From: Corallococcus macrosporus DSM 14697
Lineage (GTDB): Bacteria > Myxococcota > Myxococcia > Myxococcales > Myxococcaceae
Assembly (NCBI RefSeq): GCF_002305895.1
Contig: NZ_CP022203.1
Span: forward strand, 3,760,501-3,824,500
DNA length: 64,000 bases
Reading direction: 5' to 3'
Below the pieces are notes generated by a model. The model made no database searches and was not told the DNA's origin. It saw nothing but the letters and a program-made list of their open reading frames with translations. This document shows positions 9,793 through 19,788 of the stretch, one piece after another. Position 1 is the stretch's first letter. Every line of letters begins with the position of its first letter. The translations under genes and the position numbers were made by a program.

Positions 9793-11112
9793 ATGCGTAA
9801 GAACTTCATTCTCGACACCAACGTCCTGCTCCACGACCCCCGCAGCATCTACGGCTTCAAAGACAACAACGTCATCATCCCCATCTACGTCATCGAGGAG
9901 ATCGACCAGTTCAAGCGCGATCTCTCCGAGCTGGGCCGCAACGCGCGCCTGGTGGCGCGCTACCTGGACTCGTTCCGCGCCGAGGGCTCGCTGAAGGAGG
10001 GGGTGCCCCTGCCGCACGGCGGCATGCTGCGGGTGAGCTTCACCGAGCGCGCCCTGCCGCCGTCCATGGCGGACGGCAACCTGATGGACAACCGCATCCT
10101 CGGGGTGGCGCTGGACCTGATGGAGGCGGAGCCGGACACGCAGGCCGTCTTCATCACCAAGGACACCAACCTCCGCATCCGCGCGGACGCCCTGGGCCTC
10201 ATCGCCCAGGACTACGACACCGAGCGGGTGGAGATCACCGAGCTGTACACCGGCTTCGCCGAGCGGCTGGTCCCCAAGGACCTGGTGGACCAGATGTACC
10301 GCCAGGGCGCGGAGGTGGAGCTGCCGGACACCGAGTCCCTGTTCGCCAACCAGGTGGTGCTCCTCAAGGACGAGACGAACCCGTCCCACACCGCCATGGG
10401 CCGCTACAACGGGGCCCGGGGCCGGCTGGTGCCGCTGGCGCGGCAGATCAAGGACGGGACGTGGGGCGTCCGCCCGCGCAACATGGAGCAGGCCTTCTGC
10501 CTGGACCTGCTGCTCAACGACGACATCAAGCTGGTCACCATCGTGGGCAAGGCGGGCACGGGCAAGACGCTGCTCGCCATCGCCGCGGGCCTGCAGAAGG
10601 TGACGGAGGAGGGGCTCTACCAGAAGCTGCTGGTCAGCCGGCCCATCTTCCCGCTGGGGCGGGACATCGGGTATCTGCCCGGCAGCGTCGAGGAGAAGCT
10701 CAACCCCTGGATGCAGCCCATCTTCGACAACGTGGAGTTCCTGATGAACCTCAGCCGCGCGGACAAGAAGGCCGGGCGCGGCTACCACGAGCTGCTGGAC
10801 CTGGGGCTGATGGAGATCGAGCCGCTCACGTACATCCGCGGCCGCAGCCTGCCCAACCAGTTCATCATCGTGGACGAGGCCCAGAACCTCACGCCGCACG
10901 AGGTGAAGACCATCATCACCCGCGTGGGCGACAACACGAAGATCATCCTCACGGGAGACCCGTTCCAGATCGACAACCCGTACGTGGACGCGACGAACAA
11001 CGGCCTGGTCCACGTGGTCAACCGCTTCAAGAGCGAGAAGATCGCGGCGCACATCACCATGGCCAAGGGTGAGCGCAGCGCCCTGGCCGAGCTCGCCGCC
11101 AACCTGCTGTAG
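9793..11112 (+). CDS. PhoH-family ATPase with N-terminal PIN domain
   Basis: 439 aa. Residues 1-150 form a PIN-type ribonuclease domain starting FILDTNVLLHDP, with further acidic residues in the VIEEIDQFK and ITKDTNLRIRA segments. Residues from about 230 are a PhoH P-loop ATPase with Walker A GKAGTGKT (about 253-260) and Walker B IIVDEAQNL. PIN-PhoH (PhoH2) proteins are RNA helicase/RNase enzymes; YlaK of Bacillus has this layout. A start at ATG 9793 is supported by the conserved PIN opening. A DUF493 gene follows after 14 bases. Confidence 0.92.
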   Translation: MRKNFILDTNVLLHDPRSIYGFKDNNVIIPIYVIEEIDQFKRDLSELGRNARLVARYLDSFRAEGSLKEGVPLPHGGMLRVSFTERALPPSMADGNLMDNRILGVALDLMEAEPDTQAVFITKDTNLRIRADALGLIAQDYDTERVEITELYTGFAERLVPKDLVDQMYRQGAEVELPDTESLFANQVVLLKDETNPSHTAMGRYNGARGRLVPLARQIKDGTWGVRPRNMEQAFCLDLLLNDDIKLVTIVGKAGTGKTLLAIAAGLQKVTEEGLYQKLLVSRPIFPLGRDIGYLPGSVEEKLNPWMQPIFDNVEFLMNLSRADKKAGRGYHELLDLGLMEIEPLTYIRGRSLPNQFIIVDEAQNLTPHEVKTIITRVGDNTKIILTGDPFQIDNPYVDATNNGLVHVVNRFKSEKIAAHITMAKGERSALAELAANLL

Positions 11113-11126
11113 CGCTGGTACCCGCC

Positions 11127-11432
11127 ATGACGAAGGAAGACCCAGGAAGCCCCCCCGCCGGCGAAGAGGAGAAGAAGCCCCTCATCGAGTACCCCACCGT
11201 CTACACCTTCAAGGTGATGGGCCTGCAGGACGCTGGCTTCTCCGAGCACGTGCGCGAGCTGTTCAAGCGGCTGATGGGCACGGACATCTCGCCGGACTCC
11301 ATCCGCGAGCAACCCAGCAGCAAGGGCAAGTACCTGTCCCTGAGCGTGTCGGTGTACCTCCTGTCCGAGGAGCACCGCCGCTCCATCTACGAGGCGCTCT
11401 ACAAGGACGAGCGCGTCGTCCACTACCTCTGA
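11127..11432 (+). CDS. DUF493 (YbeD-like) family protein
   Basis: 101 aa small cytoplasmic protein. The core YPTVYTFKVMG, then SKGKYLSLSVSVYLLSEEH and YEALYKDERVVHYL, match the DUF493/YbeD alpha-beta fold, which resembles ACT-like regulatory domains. An N-terminal acidic, Pro/Glu-rich tail of about 20 residues is added. Only 14 bases downstream of the PIN-PhoH gene, so probably the same transcript. Function of the family is not settled. Confidence 0.88.
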   Translation: MTKEDPGSPPAGEEEKKPLIEYPTVYTFKVMGLQDAGFSEHVRELFKRLMGTDISPDSIREQPSSKGKYLSLSVSVYLLSEEHRRSIYEALYKDERVVHYL

Positions 11433-11514
11433 GGGCCCCCCGCCCGCCGGCCCTGGCGCATTCGGGCCCGGCGGCGGCTGGAAGTCTCCAGACGAGGCGG
11501 GTATATGGGGAGCC

Positions 11515-12276
11515 ATGTCCCCGCCCGAGCCCTTCCCGCTGTATCACCCCGCGGACGTCCGGCGCGCCTTCAGCTCCGATGATGCAACGCGGCGCTTCGC
11601 CAAGGTGGCGCAGTTGGAACCCGGCTCGCGCGTGCTGGTGCTGGGCTGTGGCCCCGACGGAAGCGCCGCCCTGCTGCTGGCCCGGGAGCTGGGCTGCACC
11701 GTCGTGGCGGCCGACACGGACGACGCCCTCCTCAACCCGGTGCGTGAGCGCGTGCGGGCGCAGGGGCTGGCGGAGCAGATCGAGGTCCGCCGGGTGTCGT
11801 TGGACGCGCTGGGCCTGACCGAGGGCGAGTTCGACGGCATCCTCGTCCAGGGCCGCGTGCTCTACCCGCTGAAGGCCACGCTCGCGAATCTGCGCGGGCT
11901 GCTGGCGAAGCGCGGGCGGCTGGGCTTCACGTTCCCCGCGCGGGTGGGGCGCTTCGCGCCCAAGGCCACGCTCGACTTCTGGGAGCGCCGCGTCGCCGGG
12001 CCGCTGCTGCTGCCGCGGGAGCTGCTGCAGGTGGTGGAGGGCGCTGGCTACGAGCCCGAGTCCGCCGAGACGCTCCATGACGCGGAGCTGGACGCGCACT
12101 ACCGGGACATCGAGACGTTCCTGTCGTCCATCCCGGGCGCTCAGCCCGCGGCGCTGCGCGAGGAGCTGGCGCTGCACCGCGAGAGCAACGGCAAGGCCAG
12201 CGTCAGCTACGCCTTCGTCGTGGGCCGCCGCAAGGAGCCGGGCGAGAAGCCCCCGGCGTCCCGCGACCGCGGGTAG
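11515..12276 (+). CDS. SAM-dependent methyltransferase
   Basis: 253 aa class I methyltransferase. SAM-binding motif I is VLVLGCGPDG at about residues 42-51, an acidic motif II (VVAADTDD) follows, and the helix FDGILVQGRVLYPL occupies the motif IV position. The substrate cannot be inferred. The C-terminal 15 residues are basic and disordered. Stands alone between the DUF493 gene and a convergent lipid kinase gene 14 bases away. Confidence 0.85.
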   Translation: MSPPEPFPLYHPADVRRAFSSDDATRRFAKVAQLEPGSRVLVLGCGPDGSAALLLARELGCTVVAADTDDALLNPVRERVRAQGLAEQIEVRRVSLDALGLTEGEFDGILVQGRVLYPLKATLANLRGLLAKRGRLGFTFPARVGRFAPKATLDFWERRVAGPLLLPRELLQVVEGAGYEPESAETLHDAELDAHYRDIETFLSSIPGAQPAALREELALHRESNGKASVSYAFVVGRRKEPGEKPPASRDRG

Positions 12277-12290
12277 CCCGCGGCGGGGCT

Positions 12291-13382
12291 TCAGTTCATC
12301 GCGCCGGTGAAGTCCACCAGCTCGACGGACTCCGGGGCCACGGACATGGTGACCTGCTCGCGGTAGCCGGCCGCGTCGCCCCCCACCTGGAAGGGCATGG
12401 GGTGGGCGAAGCGGATGGTGACCTCGCGGGCGTGGAAGTCCATCAGGCCTTCGGGGAACCAGCGGCCGTTCCACAGCTTGGGCAGGTGGGCGAGCACCTG
12501 CGTGGGCGTCACCTGGCCCAGGCGGAGCTGCATGTAGCCCGGGCGCTGGCCCGCGAAGGGGAACATGCGGAAGCCGTAGCCGTAGAAGGGCATGGTGCCC
12601 GCCGCCGCCATCATCAGCCGGCCGCGGAAGAGGGTGGCGCCCGGGGCCAGCGACTCGCCCGTCGCGGTGCCATCCGGCCCGAGCCGGTAGGCCTCGGAGG
12701 CGCCGTTGACGACCTCACACTCCACCCAGTGCGAGTGGGTGAGGTAGTGCGGCACCGTCTTACAGGCCACCGCGGAGAAGTAGCCGCCGCTGCCGCTGAG
12801 CATGCTCTTGAAGAGGCCCTTGCCCAGGTTCTCCTTCACCCAGATGTAGTCGTTGAGCACCTTGCCATCCACGCCCAGCCCGGCGAAGGGCGCGCGCTGC
12901 CCATCCACCATCAGCAGGTCCATGGGGCGGTAGCCCGGGACCTCCCCGGTGCGGGCGCGGAGCACGTCATTGAGGATGCCGTCGCCCCGGGTGCCGGAGG
13001 CGTTGACGTAGGCGGCCAGGCCGTTGCCGGTGCCCAGCTTGAGGATGCCGAAGCGGGGCGGCGTCTTGCCCGCGAAGCGGCCGCGCGGGCCGACCTGGTG
13101 AAGGACCTCGTTCACGAAGCCCATGAAGGTGCCGTCACCGCCACCCGTGAAGACCATGGGGTAGCCGCGCTCCAGCACCGTCTGGATGATGCGCCGGCCA
13201 TCCAGCGGCGAGCGGGAGAGGAACAGGTCCTGCTCCGGCACCACGTGGGACAGGGACTTCACCACCCGGGCGTCGACCTTCCGGGCGTTGGCGTTCAGCA
13301 GGACCGCGACCTTGGGCTCGGTGGTGACGTCCGAAGCGGGCGCGCGGCGGAGGTCGGGAGAGCGGAGGGGCTGGACCAGCAT
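12291..13382 (-). CDS. diacylglycerol kinase-type lipid kinase
   Basis: About 363 aa. The catalytic domain opens VAVLLNANARKV and carries the nucleotide-binding loop TGGGDGTFMGFVNEV, the GGDGT signature of DAGK/sphingosine kinase-like enzymes (YegS/DgkB type). A second lobe includes KLGTGNGLA, another conserved element. I chose ATG 13382 because GGAG lies 8 bases upstream; a GTG at 13430 would add 16 residues. Probably phosphorylates a membrane lipid. Transcribed divergently from dnaK. Confidence 0.88.
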   Translation of the reverse strand: MLVQPLRSPDLRRAPASDVTTEPKVAVLLNANARKVDARVVKSLSHVVPEQDLFLSRSPLDGRRIIQTVLERGYPMVFTGGGDGTFMGFVNEVLHQVGPRGRFAGKTPPRFGILKLGTGNGLAAYVNASGTRGDGILNDVLRARTGEVPGYRPMDLLMVDGQRAPFAGLGVDGKVLNDYIWVKENLGKGLFKSMLSGSGGYFSAVACKTVPHYLTHSHWVECEVVNGASEAYRLGPDGTATGESLAPGATLFRGRLMMAAAGTMPFYGYGFRMFPFAGQRPGYMQLRLGQVTPTQVLAHLPKLWNGRWFPEGLMDFHAREVTIRFAHPMPFQVGGDAAGYREQVTMSVAPESVELVDFTGAMN

Positions 13383-13777
13383 GAGGGACGCTCCGAAGGT
13401 TGGCGCCGGTGGGGGACCCGGCGGCGACACCCGGACTCAGTGCACAATCCTCGCCAGCCCGTGACGCGGGGCGTTAGCGAGCGAGCAGGCATGGAATTCC
13501 AAGGGGTTGAATCGTTCCCTGCGCTTCAGAAGCCCGCCTGGTTGCTACCGCGGGGTGACGGAGGTGTAGAGCGCGTTACGCACCCGTGGCGTGCGGGTGG
13601 CGCGGCTGTGACGCAGCGCGCGGGCCCCCTGCGCACTGCGCTACGCAGCGGGGAGTGTCACCTTCAGGTGTGTGGCCCGGCGGCCCATCGCGTTTGACAG
13701 CGAGGGGTGGGTGGTTACGTTGGGCGTACATCAGCAGCTTTCAAAGAAAACGCAGTCTTTTCCGGAGGATAGGAACC
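13383..13777. other. 395-base divergent control region between lipid kinase and dnaK
   Basis: No gene is supported here. The right end holds a good dnaK promoter candidate (13694-13721) and the Shine-Dalgarno GGAGG at 13764-13768. I see no CIRCE-type inverted repeat, so HrcA control of this dnaK is not indicated. Confidence 0.6.
13694..13721 (+). promoter_or_regulatory. candidate dnaK promoter
   Basis: A perfect TTGACA -35 box (13694-13699) is followed after 16 bases by TACGTT (13716-13721), a weak -10. It lies about 57 bases upstream of the chosen dnaK start. The -35 match makes a house-keeping-type promoter more likely than a heat-shock sigma site. Confidence 0.5.
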
Positions 13778-15688
<1,911 letters not shown>

Positions 15689-15720
15689 TGCCGGAAGCGG
15701 CCCGCCGCTGACGTGACTCG

Positions 15721-15763
15721 GAAGGGCCGGTGCTCCCGCGCGCGTGGGGGGGGCCGGCCCTTC
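15721..15763 (+). terminator. terminator-like hairpin after dnaK
   Basis: Arms GAAGGGCCGG (15721-15730) and CCGGCCCTTC (15754-15763) pair perfectly across a 23-base loop, 32 bases after the dnaK stop. There is only a weak T-rich tail. Confidence 0.55.
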
Positions 15764-15887
15764 TGGCTTGCGGGGCGGGCGTGTTCCGCGGGGGAGGACG
15801 GGCGTACGAGAAGCGGGACGTGGCGCGGTGCCAAGGGGTTGATGGGACTGGGGGCGGGCTGGCGGTGGGGGTGCAGAGGGGCAGGGC

Positions 15888-16766
15888 ATGTCCCGAATCC
15901 CGCCGTCACCGTCCTTCCTCCCGCCCGGCGCCGCTCCCTCCGAAGGGGCCTCGGCGCCGGCGCTCGTCCCTCCTCCCACGGGCACGGCGCAGTGCCGGCC
16001 CGCCGCCGCCGCCGCGGCGGGCTCGACGGTGGAGCCCTACCGCGCTCCGTCCATGGCGCGGCCCCCGGCGGCTCCGGTTCCCGGGCCTCGCTCCGGGCCC
16101 CGTACGGGGGCCGACAACCAGTTCGACTTCGGCGTGGGCGGCGCCTTTCCGCCGAAGCCCACGGGCAATCTGATGGAGCAGGTCCGGCAGGGCGCCCTCA
16201 CCGCCGCGCAGTCCGAAGCCGCCGCGGCCAGCCGGCTGCTGGGGGACAGCGCCGCCGTGGACGCCTACGCGCGCACGCACCTGGACCTCCTGAAGCCCAG
16301 CCCGCCCATCTCCGGAGCGCCCACGTCCTTGACGGACTACACCAGCGGCATTCCCGACGTGGCCCCGGCGCAGGCCTACGCCTACTTCGTCCGCCACCCA
16401 GAGGCGGTCTTCGAGTCCGCTGGCATCCGCCTCCGCCCGGCGGCCGCGGCGCTGGTGGACGGCGCGAAGCTGTTCCTGGAGGAGAAGGGCCTGCCTCCCG
16501 TGTGGGCGCCCGTCACGGTGCGCCTGGAGCCCGCGGCGAACACGGTGCACATCACCACGCTGGATGGACACCCGCTGCGCGGCACCAATCGCTTCGTCTT
16601 CGCCGACGACGGCGCGGGGGGCACCCAGGTGCGTCAGTACTCCGCGTTCCAGGGCAGCTCGCCCGCGACGTCGGTGGGCATGAAGCTGATGGACCCCATT
16701 GAGCGGCAGCACGACATCTGGCGCGCGGTGCACGGGCATCTGCATGACACGCTGAGGCCTCGCTGA
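15888..16766 (+). CDS. uncharacterised protein with disordered Pro/Ala-rich N-terminus
   Basis: 292 aa. The first 75 residues are Pro/Ala/Gly-rich and probably disordered; the remainder (about 76-292) is a mixed-fold domain with no membrane segment. Segments such as QAYAYFVRHPEAVFESAG and IERQHDIWRAVHGHLHDTLR are distinctive, but I do not recognise a family. Followed directly (one base) by a DCC-family thiol oxidoreductase gene, suggesting co-expression. Confidence 0.65.
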   Translation: MSRIPPSPSFLPPGAAPSEGASAPALVPPPTGTAQCRPAAAAAAGSTVEPYRAPSMARPPAAPVPGPRSGPRTGADNQFDFGVGGAFPPKPTGNLMEQVRQGALTAAQSEAAAASRLLGDSAAVDAYARTHLDLLKPSPPISGAPTSLTDYTSGIPDVAPAQAYAYFVRHPEAVFESAGIRLRPAAAALVDGAKLFLEEKGLPPVWAPVTVRLEPAANTVHITTLDGHPLRGTNRFVFADDGAGGTQVRQYSAFQGSSPATSVGMKLMDPIERQHDIWRAVHGHLHDTLRPR

Positions 16767-16767
16767 C

Positions 16768-17178
16768 ATGGCGCCGATGCTGCGAACGACGCCGCCCGGG
16801 CAGGACGTGATTCTCTATGACGGGCACTGCCGGCTGTGCGGAGGGGCGGCCCGGCAGCTCCAGCGGCTGCTGGGCAAGACGGGCACGCGGCTGCGCTCGT
16901 TCCGGGAAGAGGGCGTGCTGGAGGCCTTCCCCGGTGTCACCGCGGACCGCTGTGAGCGGGCCATGCAGCTCGTCCTGCCGGATGGGCGGGTGGTGGAGGG
17001 GCTGGAGGCCATTGTCCTGGCGGTGGGCCGGCGGCCGCTGGGACGGCTGCTCTGGGTGTACTACGTGCCGGGCCTGCGGCAGCTCCTGGACGCGCTCTAT
17101 CGCCTCGTGGCCCGGCATCGCTTCCGCATCGCGGGACGTCAGTGTCCGGACGGGGCCTGCGCGGTCCACTTCAAATAG
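16768..17178 (+). CDS. DCC-family (DUF393) thiol-disulfide oxidoreductase-like protein
   Basis: 136 aa. The signature YDGHCRLCGG at about residues 17-26 is the DxxCxxC motif that defines the DUF393/DCC family, which has a thioredoxin-like fold. The C-terminal half, with YYVPGLRQLLDALYRLVARHRFRI and a further Cys, is also typical. Substrates are unknown. The stop lies 30 bases before the start chosen for the MoxR gene. Confidence 0.85.
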   Translation: MAPMLRTTPPGQDVILYDGHCRLCGGAARQLQRLLGKTGTRLRSFREEGVLEAFPGVTADRCERAMQLVLPDGRVVEGLEAIVLAVGRRPLGRLLWVYYVPGLRQLLDALYRLVARHRFRIAGRQCPDGACAVHFK

Positions 17179-17207
17179 GCCGCGCGCGGCGGATAGCATG
17201 TTTGTCC

Positions 17208-19739
17208 GTGCAATCTCCACCGCCTCCATACCTCCAGGCCTCCCGCGCCTTCCGGCACTTCTTCACCGAGCTCCGGGAGGCCTACCTGGAGCGCGAGACG
17301 CTCTTCACGCAGCTCGAGCTCGCGCTCCTGGGGCGCGAGCACGTGCTGGTGGTGGGGCCGCCGGGGACGGCGAAGAGCGCCATCGCCAGCGCCGTGCTGG
17401 GGCGCATCATCGACGAGCGCACCGGGTTGCCCTCGCTCTTCTCCAAGCAGCTCGCCGAGTCCACCGTGCAGACGGACCTCATCGGCCCGGTGGACTTCAA
17501 GGTGCTCACGGAGACGGGCCGCACCGAGTACCTCACCGAGGAGGGCATGCTGGGCTCCGAGCACGCCTTCCTGGACGAGGTGTTCGACGGCCGGGACATG
17601 CTGCTGCGCTCCATCCTCAACGTGCTGCACGAGCGGGAGCTGAAGCATGGCCGCCGGGTGACGACGGGGCGCACCGAGTGCGTCGTGATGACGAGCAACC
17701 GGTACCTCTCCGAGGTGCTGGCGCGCTCGCCGGAGCTGCTCCTGGCCTTCGCGGACCGGTTGAGCTTCATCTGCTTCGTGCCCAAGGCCTTCGCCCGCCG
17801 GGAGAGCCGGGCGGCCATGTTGCAGCGCTTCTCACACGGCGCGCGGCCGGACCTGCGCGCGCCGTTGTCGTTGCAGCAGGTGGACCTGCTCCAGGACGCG
17901 GTGACGAAGGTGGTGGTGCCCAGCCACGTCATGGAGGGCGTGGAGTTGCTGGCGGACGCGCTGGAGCGCGCGCTGGCGGCCCAGGTGTCGAAGCTGCCGG
18001 ACTACGTGCCGACGAAGTACTTCTCCCAGCGCTCGGTGGTGAAGGCGCTGTGGGCGCTGAAGGCCGCCGTGGTGAGGGAGCAGATCTACCGGCGCCCGGA
18101 GCGGCCATTGGAGGCCACCGTCGAGGACCTGGATTCGCTGCGCTGGTTCTTCCTGCTGGGCGGTCCACCCGCGGGGGAGACCGAGGCGCTGCTCAAGTCC
18201 GTGGTGGACCCCCGGGAGCGGGCGCAGCTCGAAATCGTCCGGCTGGAGCAGCGCGCCTTCGACGAGGCGCTGGCCAAGGTGCGGCAGGCGCTGGGCGGCG
18301 GCGTGGAGCGCGAGGCGCAGGCGCTCGCGACGTCCGAAGAGGTGGAGGCCGTCGAGTCGGTGAGCCGGAACTGGCAGCCTGGCGTCGTCTCCACCACCGC
18401 GCGGGCCCTGCAGGCCAAGCTGGTGCCGGGGCCTCGCCATGCGCAGAACCGGATGCCGCTGGTCGCCGCGGCGCGTGCGCTGGTGGCGGCGCAGGAGCAG
18501 CGGCTGGCGCGCGGAATGGCGGGGCACGGGGAGGGGCGGGGCGGGGTCGCGCTGCTGGCTTCGTTCGGGGACGTGTTGGCGCTCTGCGGCGCCGTCCCGG
18601 AGCTGCGGCCCGCATACGGGGCGCTCTGCGAGGCCACGGCGCGGTTCCTGGAAGGCGCCCAGGAGATGATTGCCCTGTCCGCGGAGAGCGTGGACTTCGA
18701 GGACGGGCTCAAGCTGGAGGGCCTGGTCGGGCTGGCGGACAACCTGGAGGAGGAGCTCTCCCAGACGGGAGCGCTGGCGGGGCAGTTGGCCGAAGGCGCC
18801 CCGGCCGCGTTGGAGCGCCTGCGCGTGGCCGAGGCGGAAGTGCGCGGCCGGGTCGTGTCCGCGTTGCGCCGGCGCGCGGTCTTCTCCTTCCAGGGGCACC
18901 TGGCGCGGGGGCGCCGGGAGCCGCTCGATGCGCTGTCGGGAGACTCGCGCCGCCTGACGCAGTTGGAGAACGCCCTGGCCGCCCTGGACCCCACGCAGCA
19001 GGGGCTCAAGCAGGAGCTCCTGCTGCCCCTGGCCATCGCGTATGCGCGGGAGGTGCTGTCCACCACGCCCTTCGAACGCATCGAGCAGTACGGCCGCGCG
19101 GTGCAGTCCGTGGCGGAGAACCTCCGGCGCGAGGGCGTCCGCGTGGACGCGGTGTTCGCCGAGTGCCGTCAGGTCATCGAGTCCCGGCTGCGCGAGCACG
19201 CGCGGCACCTCACGCGCGAGGTGGTCAGCCCGCCGACGGCGTCCCTGTCGGTGCTCAACGGGGACGCCTACGTCTTCTACCGGGGTGACTTCGCGGCCAA
19301 GGCGCCGGATGGGGAGCTGGCCGCCCTGTTGGGGCTGGATGGTCAGTTGGCCGCGAGCCACGGCGGCGCCGCGCCGGGGTTCCTGTCAGAGGCCGTGCGC
19401 TCGGCGGTGGCCGAGGCCGAGCTCGCCTTCGTCCAGACACGCGTCAAGTACCTGCGGAGCTGGTTGACCCAGTTGCTCACGTCGCTTCCCGCGCCGGAAT
19501 CCCTGACGGAGCGGGCCGACGCCGAGCGCACCGTGGACCGGCTGGTGCGCAGCCGCTTCCCGATGCTCGCGTTGAAGGAAGGGGAGCTGGTGCGGCTGCG
19601 GGGCGTCCTGGCCCTGGTGGGCACCATGGCGGGGGAGCTGGGGGAGGGCGCGCGGAGGCTGGAGGGGCAGCTTCGGGGCATCGACGAGGACTTCGGGCGC
19701 TTCAGCCGGCAGGTGCTGGCGCGGCGGTCGGCGTCATGA
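17208..19739 (+). CDS. large MoxR/RavA-type AAA+ ATPase
   Basis: About 843 aa. The AAA+ core lies in the first 330 residues: Walker A VVGPPGTAKSA, the substrate-facing segment STVQTDLIGPVDFK, Walker B HAFLDEVFDG, and the sensor segment VVMTSNRYLSEV. The remaining 500 residues are mostly helical and include long coiled-coil-prone stretches, far longer than RavA's C-terminal region. The start is uncertain: GTG 17208 (VQSPPPPYLQ) avoids overlapping the upstream gene, while ATG 17142 is also in frame. The next gene encodes a VWA protein, the standard MoxR-VWA chaperone pairing. Confidence 0.88.
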   Translation: MQSPPPPYLQASRAFRHFFTELREAYLERETLFTQLELALLGREHVLVVGPPGTAKSAIASAVLGRIIDERTGLPSLFSKQLAESTVQTDLIGPVDFKVLTETGRTEYLTEEGMLGSEHAFLDEVFDGRDMLLRSILNVLHERELKHGRRVTTGRTECVVMTSNRYLSEVLARSPELLLAFADRLSFICFVPKAFARRESRAAMLQRFSHGARPDLRAPLSLQQVDLLQDAVTKVVVPSHVMEGVELLADALERALAAQVSKLPDYVPTKYFSQRSVVKALWALKAAVVREQIYRRPERPLEATVEDLDSLRWFFLLGGPPAGETEALLKSVVDPRERAQLEIVRLEQRAFDEALAKVRQALGGGVEREAQALATSEEVEAVESVSRNWQPGVVSTTARALQAKLVPGPRHAQNRMPLVAAARALVAAQEQRLARGMAGHGEGRGGVALLASFGDVLALCGAVPELRPAYGALCEATARFLEGAQEMIALSAESVDFEDGLKLEGLVGLADNLEEELSQTGALAGQLAEGAPAALERLRVAEAEVRGRVVSALRRRAVFSFQGHLARGRREPLDALSGDSRRLTQLENALAALDPTQQGLKQELLLPLAIAYAREVLSTTPFERIEQYGRAVQSVAENLRREGVRVDAVFAECRQVIESRLREHARHLTREVVSPPTASLSVLNGDAYVFYRGDFAAKAPDGELAALLGLDGQLAASHGGAAPGFLSEAVRSAVAEAELAFVQTRVKYLRSWLTQLLTSLPAPESLTERADAERTVDRLVRSRFPMLALKEGELVRLRGVLALVGTMAGELGEGARRLEGQLRGIDEDFGRFSRQVLARRSAS

Positions 19740-19788
19740 GCGGCGCGTGGTGGCGGCTCGGGGCTGAAGCGGGGAGAGGGCGCTGAGC